The position numbers and the translations under genes are program-made. The notes under the pieces are model-generated. The model ran no database searches. It was not told the DNA's origin and saw nothing but the letters and a program-made list of their open reading frames with translations. Of a stretch of DNA of 38,741 nt, positions 33,223 through 38,741 are shown in pieces (positions within the stretch are counted from its first letter, which is position 1; the number at the start of each line of letters is the position of its first letter). The stretch is taken from contig JAGUZQ010000081.1 in NCBI GenBank assembly GCA_020060765.1, positions 1-38,741 on the forward strand, given 5' to 3'. Source of the stretch: Planctomycetota bacterium (GTDB lineage Bacteria > Planctomycetota > SZUA-567).

Positions 33223-34148
33223 TTGCACTGCCGCCGTAAACTTTATTTTCACAGCAGGGTCTTTCAATGTTTTCTTAAGTTTTTGTCGGAGCAGGACGAT
33301 ATCTCCGGAAAGGCAACTTTTACCGGAGGAACCGCCAGGCAAAACCTTTCCACCTCCACTCTTTTCCAGACTTTCGTCGCCATCCCTGACCATCGCCACG
33401 CCAGGGAAACCGCCATCCTCTGCAGGCCGTCCTCGCCATGGCCACCGCCGCCATTCTCGCAGGACACTCCAGCCTTTCCGCCATCTCACATTGGGGACGC
33501 GAAACGTTTTCCCGACACCGCGACTGGATGCGCGCACTCGGCTTCCGCAGCTTCACTGCTCCCTCTGTCTCCTCCCTGCATTACATCTTCAAAAACATCG
33601 ATGTCGAGGCGGTCGAAAATATTCTGGGAGCCTGGATCGACGGGCTGTTTGGAAACTCCTCCTGGCGCGCCGTTTCCCTCGACGGCAAAATCCTGTGCGG
33701 GTCGGCAAAAAAAAAAACAAAGCGCCCGGCGTACACCTGCTGGCCGCCTATCGCCGCCATCCCGGCTGCGTCCTCGCCCAGATGCGCGTTGACGCGAAAA
33801 CCAACGAGCACAAGGCCGCCCTGGAACTGATCCAGCGCCCGATCCTGAAAGACACGGCCATCGTCGGCGACGCCATGTTCTGCCAGAAAAACCTCGCCCG
33901 CGAGATCGTCGTCGCGGGCGACGACTACTTTTTCGCTGTCAAGGACAATCAACCGACGCTAAAAGAACACATCGCCTCGGCGTTCGCCGAACCTTCTTTC
34001 CCCCTCGGAACAACTCGCGTGGCGGTATGAAGTCAGCGAGTATGAACACCTCGACACTCACGGCGACCGGGTCGAACATCGCCGTATCTTTTGCACCGAA
34101 CGCCTGAACGCGTGTCTCGACTGGCCGTTGGCGCATGTTTTCAAGGAG
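33223..34148 (+). pseudogene. Frameshifted ISAs1-type DDE transposase
   Basis: Transposase-like sequence spread over three frames. The N-terminal part runs in one frame to near 33410. It continues as LQAVLAMATAAILAGHSSLSAI to about 33715, including SLDGKILCGS with the first catalytic Asp. After an 11-A run (33707-33717) the frame shifts again to the second half, APGVHLLAAYRRHPG ... VDAKTNEHKAALELI. A third shift near 34000 (C5 run) leads to YEVSEYEHLDTHGDR and then LNACLDWPLAHVF. These are landmarks of the ISAs1/H-repeat transposase family. Three shifts mean it is inactive. It lies after the ThuA gene. Confidence 0.8.
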
Positions 34149-34199
34149 AACCGTTATCGCACCGGGCTTTTTGGGAAATGGCACCTTAGAGACAATTAA
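34149..34199 (+). pseudogene. Arylsulfatase C-terminal-side scrap joined to the transposase
   Basis: The reading frame that ends the transposase runs straight into the peptide NRYRTGLFGKWHLRDN followed by a stop. YRTGLFGKWHL is the second sulfatase signature (G-Y-x-T-x2-[IVAS]-G-K-W-H), with Arg in place of the first Gly and Phe at the IVAS position. Only about 16 codons remain and no further sulfatase sequence follows. I infer that the transposon end has joined a sulfatase gene that was later deleted. Confidence 0.55.
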
Positions 34200-34217
34200 T
34201 GCAGCCACATCAGGCAG

Positions 34218-35699
34218 TCACTCAACCCGCAATATCCCATTGCGATTCAGTATTAAACGGGCATGAAACACCTGACCTTTTGCGTCTTTATTACTCCGGC
34301 AGAAACGCACAGCCATGTTGATGTGATAAACACGATTTGCCTGCATGGTAGCATGTGCTGTCTCGTTCACGTAATGGATGCTGTTGACCGGATCGTCCAT
34401 CTGCTTAAGCCATGAATCAATCCGCAGTCTGAAAATTGCCCCGATTCCATCCAGCCTTGAATGGCTTGCCAACAGGCTCTTGTTGTCGAGTTTCATGTTG
34501 TGATGGAAATGCAGCACTGTTTCCGCGGGAAGAATGTTGCGGAACGGATTTGAAATCGTTTCCCGGAGTTGCCGCGCGAATTCAGGAACGTTTTTTCCCT
34601 CCAGAAAGCGCACCCGGGAACGTGTGCGGCCAATCCGCTTTTTCGTTAATGGATCTGCCAGGGCGGATATATCATCCGCCACCAGCTTCGGCTGCCAATG
34701 AAGCAAAATGCCGCGCACAATCTCCTTGATCCGATCCTTGAACATGTAGGACACGACAATCAGAATCGCCCAGGGAAGGCTGTAGCTCACAAACAGGCAT
34801 TCGGCCAGGAACATCGCCCCAACCGCAAACAACATCGCCAGCGCCGCGGCAATCCCCGCCAGGATATGCCCGATCCGAACGCCGGTACGAGAACGCGCAA
34901 CCGACATATAGGTCGCTCCCTGAGCCCATTTCTTCAGCATACTTTCGCGATAAAGAAAAACCTCGCCGGTCACGGGGTCTTGCGGATCAATCACCGTTTC
35001 AAAGTGCCGTGACGCGCGGTAGGTCTGTTCCCTCCTGCAACGCGCGATCAGTTCTTCGGTCAAATCTGACATTCCCGACCGTTGCCCGCAGAGTACCCGC
35101 AGTTTATGGCATTCGCGCCCGGTCTTGATGCTGATCGCCTCGTCAGCCCATTGCAGCGCGCTGCGAAGCGTCTCCGGAATCCTCGTGTCGGCAAACAGGA
35201 CATGCAACTGCCGGTAGGCATGCAAAAAATTATCGTGCTCAGAACCGATTTGCCGGATTCTCGCGATGATGTCGCTCTCCGGCGTATCGGTCAGGAATAA
35301 CTGGGTAAGAATCTGTCGCAATCCTTTCAGTTCCTCATGGTGGATATTCACCAGCATCCGGAGTTCATACAGTATCTTTTCGACAGGAAGCTTCCGGCTG
35401 AGATCGGATCCGGAAAATGCCTTGATAACCCGCGAAAGCGGGCTCCATTCGCATTCGGGATTGGCGAGATTGGCAAACGATATAGGCGCGGGAAGCGTAC
35501 GTACATACGCCCGGAAATCCTGCAGGAACTGCCTTGCCGGATAGGTTTCCTCCGTCACGGCCAGATGGCAGGGCGTAAAAAAATAGACGTCAAGATTATA
35601 TCGATCCGTGACCGCATGGTCAGACACCGGATATTTGAGCATAAGCTCCAACTGATGCGAACCATGGGTAGTTACTTTGCAATGCGCCTGATTGTCCAT
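34218..35699 (-). CDS. Unknown protein with two central membrane helices
   Basis: 493-residue protein with no family that I recognise. Residues 1-270 are soluble and helix-rich, with Trp and Cys scattered. Two hydrophobic helices lie at about 277-299 (IGHILAGIAAALAMLFAVG) and 302-320 (LFVSYSLPWAILIVVSYMF), followed by a basic segment (FKDRIKEIVRG). The remaining 170 residues are soluble and contain LHFHHNMKLDN. The topology suggests an integral membrane protein with large cytoplasmic ends. It lies between the transposase-sulfatase debris and the Gfo/Idh/MocA operon, which may mean transfer or rearrangement, though this is only context. The start has only a weak AAAGG site upstream. Confidence 0.65.
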   Translation of the reverse strand: MDNQAHCKVTTHGSHQLELMLKYPVSDHAVTDRYNLDVYFFTPCHLAVTEETYPARQFLQDFRAYVRTLPAPISFANLANPECEWSPLSRVIKAFSGSDLSRKLPVEKILYELRMLVNIHHEELKGLRQILTQLFLTDTPESDIIARIRQIGSEHDNFLHAYRQLHVLFADTRIPETLRSALQWADEAISIKTGRECHKLRVLCGQRSGMSDLTEELIARCRREQTYRASRHFETVIDPQDPVTGEVFLYRESMLKKWAQGATYMSVARSRTGVRIGHILAGIAAALAMLFAVGAMFLAECLFVSYSLPWAILIVVSYMFKDRIKEIVRGILLHWQPKLVADDISALADPLTKKRIGRTRSRVRFLEGKNVPEFARQLRETISNPFRNILPAETVLHFHHNMKLDNKSLLASHSRLDGIGAIFRLRIDSWLKQMDDPVNSIHYVNETAHATMQANRVYHINMAVRFCRSNKDAKGQVFHARLILNRNGILRVE

Positions 35700-35830
35700 T
35701 TAAATATGCCTTTAACGATTTCTGGAATGTTATTCACCAGCAGGGAATGAAAGCCCCTCCCCGCTAACCAGATTCTAACGCAAAACTTGCTAAATTCATA
35801 TAATTATAATGAGCTTCTGATCTTTCAAGC

Positions 35831-35863
35831 AAAAAAAATCCTCCCCGAAAAGCGGGGAGGATT
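35831..35863 (-). terminator. Rho-independent terminator after the oxidoreductase gene
   Basis: A stem of 11 bp with a short loop (AATCCTCCCCG to the matching GGGGAGGATT, 35837-35863) is followed on the minus strand by an eight-T run. It lies 27 nt after the Gfo/Idh/MocA stop codon and ends the ThuA-oxidoreductase operon. Confidence 0.85.
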
Positions 35864-35889
35864 GCAGGCTTGTCAAGAAATGCCCAACC

Positions 35890-36933
35890 TTACTTGATCT
35901 GCACCGGCTTGCCGATCTGGGCGCTCTTGTAGAGAGCGTCAAGAATTTCCATGACGATGACACCTTCCTCGCCGGTAGCGGTGTGGGGCTTGTTGCTGGC
36001 GATGCAATCGATGAAATGAAACATCGAGGTCTTGGGGCCTTCCGGAAGCGGGGGATGCACCTTCATGTCGTATTGCCGTCCGTCGCGGTCGGTGTAGATG
36101 ACAGCCTCGAACTCGTAGCCGCCGCCTACGTTGCGCTGCACCAGCCCCGCGGAGGTGCCTAGCAACCGCGTTTCCATCAATTCATTTTCGCCGATGTTGG
36201 CCGCCCAGGACGCTTCCACTTCCAGCATGGCGCCGTTGGAGAACTTGACCATTCCCGCCGCCAGATCCTCGACGTCGAAAACCTTCTTTTCCTTTTTCGC
36301 CAAGGCGGAAGCGATCGGGCTGTACGCGTTACCCATCACCCAGGTCGGCTTGGGATAGTTCATCAGCCACAGTGCGAGGTCGAGGCGGTGCACCCCCAAG
36401 TCGATCAGCGGGCCGCCACCGGAAAGCTTTTTCTGCCCGAACCAGCCGCCGAACTTGGGCATGCCGCGCCGCCGGTGCCAGATGGTGCGGCCGAAATAGA
36501 TATCGCCGAAAATGCCGGATTCCGCTTCTTGTTTCAGCGCCCAGGACTGGTCGTTAAAGCGGTAGGAAAAATTGATCATCAGGCGCCGTTTCATCTTCTT
36601 GGCCATAGCCAGCATCTCTTTCGCCTCTTTGGCATTCATGGCCATGGGCTTCTCGCACATGACGTGAGCGCCTGCCTTGAGCGCGGCGATGGTTAGAGAC
36701 TTGTGGAACTTATTGGGAGTGCAAACGCTGACCACGTCCGGCTTTTCGTTGGCCAACATGTCTTCAATCGAAGTGTAGCGACCGGCGATGCCGTATTCCT
36801 TGCCGACCTCGTCCAAGCGGTTCTTGTCCACGTCGACGATGGCGACGACTTCCGCATTAGGGTGTGTACGATAACCCTTGATGTGGTTGCGGCCGATGCC
36901 CAGGCCGACGATGCCAATTCTGATGGGGTTCAT
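35890..36933 (-). CDS. Gfo/Idh/MocA-family oxidoreductase
   Basis: 347-residue NAD(P)-dependent oxidoreductase. The dinucleotide-binding motif is GIVGLGIGRNH. The family Glu-Lys-Pro is at 94-96 (CEKPMAMN) and the substrate-binding segment GGGPLIDLGVHRLDLA contains Asp178 and His182. Members act on sugars, inositol or related polyols, usually oxidising a hydroxyl. The specific substrate is not readable. It lies 56 nt after the second ThuA-type gene on the same strand and both end at the terminator near 35.85 kb, so they form an operon. ThuA plus a Gfo/Idh/MocA enzyme is a common pairing in sugar catabolism of PVC bacteria and rhizobia. Cytoplasmic. Confidence 0.92.
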   Translation of the reverse strand: MNPIRIGIVGLGIGRNHIKGYRTHPNAEVVAIVDVDKNRLDEVGKEYGIAGRYTSIEDMLANEKPDVVSVCTPNKFHKSLTIAALKAGAHVMCEKPMAMNAKEAKEMLAMAKKMKRRLMINFSYRFNDQSWALKQEAESGIFGDIYFGRTIWHRRRGMPKFGGWFGQKKLSGGGPLIDLGVHRLDLALWLMNYPKPTWVMGNAYSPIASALAKKEKKVFDVEDLAAGMVKFSNGAMLEVEASWAANIGENELMETRLLGTSAGLVQRNVGGGYEFEAVIYTDRDGRQYDMKVHPPLPEGPKTSMFHFIDCIASNKPHTATGEEGVIVMEILDALYKSAQIGKPVQIK

Positions 36934-36989
36934 TTCTTATCCTCTTCAAATAAAACAGTAAAATTCGAACCGAGGGCGGACAACGGTTG

Positions 36990-37760
36990 TCATCCTTGAA
37001 TCTGTGGAAACTCGCGCGGCCCGACCTTTTCTATCTCAGGACTGCACGGACAGACATCTTCCTTGATAATCCTCGGCTTGGCCCAGCGGACGGCGTTGGT
37101 CAGCACTTTCTGGATCTGGGGGTTGTGGAAAATCGGGAAGGTTTCGTGACCCGGACGGAAATAGAAGATGCGCCCGTGACCGCGTTCCCAGGTGCAGCCG
37201 CTGCGGAACACCTCGCCGCCCTCAAACCAGGAAATAAAGACCAGCTTTTCAGGAGTAGGAATGTCGAACCGTTCGCCATACATTTCGGTGTTCGGCAATT
37301 CGATGTATTCACTTAGTCCTTCCGCGATGGGATGGCTCGGCTCGATTACCCAGAGACGCTCGGTTTCGCCTGCCTTGTTTTCGCCAGCCACGCGCCACTT
37401 CAAAGAGCAGTTGGTGCCCATAAGCTTCTTGAAAATTTTCGAGAAATGTCCGGCGTGCAACACGATCAGCCCTGCACCTTCCAGCACGCGCTTGTATACG
37501 CGCGCGACGATTTCGTCGCTGACGTCCTTGTGCGCACAGTGTCCCCACCAGGTAAAGACGTCGGTGGAGTCGACCACTTCCTGGGTAAGGCCATGTTCGG
37601 GTTCGTCGAGAGTGGCGGTGCGGATTTCCATGTCGGCGTTCTTGCCCAACGCCTTGGCGATGACTTGGTGCATACCGTCGGGATAATGTTTCTTTACCAC
37701 CTCGTCCCGTTTCTCGTGCCGGAACTCGCCCCAGACTGTTACGCGGATTTTGTTGCTCAT
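36990..37760 (-). CDS. ThuA-family protein
   Basis: 256-residue ThuA-like protein of the trehalose-utilisation type. Family landmarks are IRVTVWGEFRHE, the WWGHCAHKDVSDEI segment, LIVLHAGHFSKIFKKLMG, and the end GRIFYFRPGHETFPIF. The start is the ATG at 37760 with GGGGAAAG before it; a longer frame to 37838 is rejected. No signal peptide. First gene of the operon with the Gfo/Idh/MocA oxidoreductase. Probably acts in catabolism of a disaccharide or polyol; the exact reaction of ThuA proteins is not settled. Confidence 0.88.
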   Translation of the reverse strand: MSNKIRVTVWGEFRHEKRDEVVKKHYPDGMHQVIAKALGKNADMEIRTATLDEPEHGLTQEVVDSTDVFTWWGHCAHKDVSDEIVARVYKRVLEGAGLIVLHAGHFSKIFKKLMGTNCSLKWRVAGENKAGETERLWVIEPSHPIAEGLSEYIELPNTEMYGERFDIPTPEKLVFISWFEGGEVFRSGCTWERGHGRIFYFRPGHETFPIFHNPQIQKVLTNAVRWAKPRIIKEDVCPCSPEIEKVGPREFPQIQG

Positions 37761-38130
37761 TGCTTTCCCCTGTCGAATTGAACTTGCCGAAAAAAAGAAA
37801 ACGCTTATCACGCCTGTAATATGCCCCAAGAGTGTCATCCGGGCAAAAGATATTCACTGCACAAATCAGCCAATAGTAGGACAAAACTTAGGTGGGTGCG
37901 TCGGCTCTTTTCTTAAAGTCACCAGGCCGCTGGAAAAGGCTTGCCCAATCAGACAGGGGAGAACGCTTTTGTGCAGTAAAACGCGGGGGCGGGGAGATGC
38001 TGGCGTCCACTTTGGAAACGTACCGTTTCATGGAAAAACAGGCATTTTCTGTCATTCGGGGGCAATCTTGACCGAAGCGGTAAGGTTGGAAAATCTGTAA
38101 ATAGAAAAGTAAACGCCTATACAGTCGCAA
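37761..38130. other. Intergenic, no supported gene
   Basis: About 370 bases upstream of the ThuA-oxidoreductase operon. No gene or RNA is recognised. It should contain the operon promoter, but no sigma-70-like box pair is convincing. Confidence 0.5.
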
Positions 38131-38163
38131 CAAAAATGCCCCTGTCATCTTCTGACAAGGGCG
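38131..38163 (-). terminator. Rho-independent terminator after the tRNA-Tyr remnant
   Basis: On the minus strand a hairpin pairs GCCC-x-TGTCA with TGACA-x-GGGC (38138-38162, one mismatch), followed by a TTTTTG run. It stands 9 nt after the tRNA-Tyr remnant, as a tRNA terminator would. Confidence 0.7.
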
Positions 38164-38171
38164 TGGAATCC

Positions 38172-38247
38172 TGGTGGGGAGAATAGGATTTGAACCTATG
38201 TAGCCGTAGCCAACGGATTTACAGTCAGTCAAGTCAATCCGATATCC
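38172..38247 (-). pseudogene. Damaged tRNA-Tyr (GTA): intact 3' half, broken 5' half
   Basis: The 3' half is sound: acceptor strand TCTCCCC with A and encoded CCA (38172-38174), T arm ATAGG-TTCAAAT-CCTAT, a long variable arm (type II tRNA), and loop CTGTAAA with anticodon GTA (38222-38220). The 5' half is not: the acceptor strand reads GGGGATA (one mismatch), no D stem forms, the 5' anticodon stem does not pair with TCCGT, and the segment is about 7 nt short. It is therefore a truncated or recombined copy, not a working tRNA. An integrase-like tail starts within 10 bases on its 5' side, which fits an integration scar. Confidence 0.7.
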
Positions 38248-38253
38248 CCTTAA

Positions 38254-38403
38254 ACGAAAAAAATCTTACAAGAACTAGAAAAAATTTGCATTGGAAATTG
38301 CACTGTTTACAATCCGGAACTTAACCGTTTGGCAGGGGTTTGGGACTCCCTTCCAGAGCATATCAGGAAAACCATTTTGACCGTGGCCGGGCTGGATTCT
38401 TGA
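38254..38403 (+). pseudogene. Short integrase-type C-terminal tail (remnant)
   Basis: About 49 codons bounded by an upstream stop at 38251-38253 and TGA at 38401. It ends ELNRLAGVWDSLPEHIRKTIL, a pattern I recognise from the tail following the catalytic domain in some tyrosine recombinases and associated small ORFs (LxxLxxxWxxLPEHIRxxIL). The catalytic domain itself is absent. It is next to the broken tRNA-Tyr. The family link is by eye and modest. Confidence 0.4.
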
Positions 38404-38567
38404 TGGTTTCGCGGGGGCGGGATTGCCTGCCTTGCAATAAGGTGGGGATGTATTTCGGCAGTCGTAACGGTAGTGTCTTGGGAATGTAACCCAGGGCGTT
38501 TTCGATATGCGTTTACGCTGGAGGATTCATCATGGAAAATGAACGGGAAGCAGGGGAAGTCGCGCTT

Positions 38568-38741
38568 TCAATGTTCAAGCCGAACGCCCGGAGGCGCGGA
38601 TAGCCAGGCGGCCATTACTTCGGCAGGCGTCCGATAAGCTAAAATCTTGCGCGGTCGATTATTGAGCAATTCTTCAACTTCCGCAAGCCTTTGCGTCGTG
38701 ACTTGCAGAAAATTCGTGCCCTTGGGAAAATATTGACGGAG
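38568..38741 (-). CDS. IS30-family transposase, C-terminal end (partial)
   Basis: The window edge cuts this gene; 57 codons and the stop remain (TGA at 38570-38568). The segment starts LRQYFPKGTNFLQVTTQRL and contains LNNRPRKILAYRTPAEV, the conserved C-terminal end of IS30-family transposases. The rest lies beyond the window. The element's right-hand inverted repeat is probably in the bases to the left of the stop (about 38500-38567) but could not be defined. No cargo is seen. Confidence 0.85.
   Translation of the reverse strand, partial: LRQYFPKGTNFLQVTTQRLAEVEELLNNRPRKILAYRTPAEVMAAWLSAPPGVRLEH

Noticed and set aside
38532..38603. Small plus-strand frame with a good GGAGG site before its ATG (MENEREAGEV)
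   Set aside because: Only about 23 codons and antisense to the IS30 end; likely part of the element terminus.
1..38741. CRISPR arrays or classical anti-phage operons
   Set aside because: No regularly spaced direct repeats or cas-like genes were seen; the repeats present are the two palindromic elements.

Overview
The window looks like a chromosomal segment from an anaerobic bacterium of the PVC group, most likely Lentisphaerota or a close relative. This is inferred from gene content, not from a marker gene. The supporting signs are a pseudopilin-type protein with an H-x9-D motif, a 1233-residue secreted multidomain glycosidase, an arylsulfatase scrap, two ThuA-family proteins beside a Gfo/Idh/MocA oxidoreductase, a glycyl-radical operon and an IspH-UbiA fusion. 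Base composition is moderately GC-rich, with AT-richer patches around 18.6-20.3 kb.

Layout. (1) 0.2-6 kb, minus strand: a corrinoid methyl-transfer operon, in transcription order UroD-type methyltransferase with a thioredoxin-like tail, CobW-type GTPase, corrinoid protein, a palindromic MITE-like repeat, DUF1638 protein, and a RACo-type corrinoid reactivator. (2) 6.2-9.5 kb: an arsenic operon (arsR, a Cys-rich small protein, arsM, acr3) with a visible promoter and operator. (3) 9.5-14 kb: an AraC/PocR-type regulator divergent from mtaB (methanol:corrinoid methyltransferase), a second CobW-type GTPase and a broken bioB-like gene. Regions 1 and 3 together could make a methanol-to-corrinoid methyl route: MtaB loads methyl onto the corrinoid protein, the UroD protein moves it on, and RACo repairs oxidised corrinoid.

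(4) 14-19.3 kb, minus strand: an ORF joining an AbiEi-like winged-helix domain in frame to a type IV pseudopilin, followed by the large clan GH-A glycosidase. This is the most unusual item. The DNA-binding-type domain sits where a prepilin leader would be, and a strong internal Shine-Dalgarno could also release the pilin part as a separate product. (5) 20-26.3 kb: transposase debris, then a glycyl-radical operon (zinc alcohol dehydrogenase, activase, glycyl radical enzyme, alpha/beta hydrolase) with a divergent AraC regulator.

(6) 26.5-32.4 kb: housekeeping-like genes: tRNA-Val, IspH-UbiA fusion, M14 carboxypeptidase-like protein, DHH phosphoesterase, lipoprotein, TruA, plus a second MITE copy with a clear target-site duplication. 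(7) 32.5-38.7 kb: ThuA proteins, a frameshifted ISAs1-type transposase fused to a sulfatase scrap, an unknown two-helix membrane protein, Gfo/Idh/MocA oxidoreductase, a damaged tRNA-Tyr beside an integrase-like tail (possible integration scar), and the end of an IS30 transposase. All calls are by eye from sequence; no database search was run.
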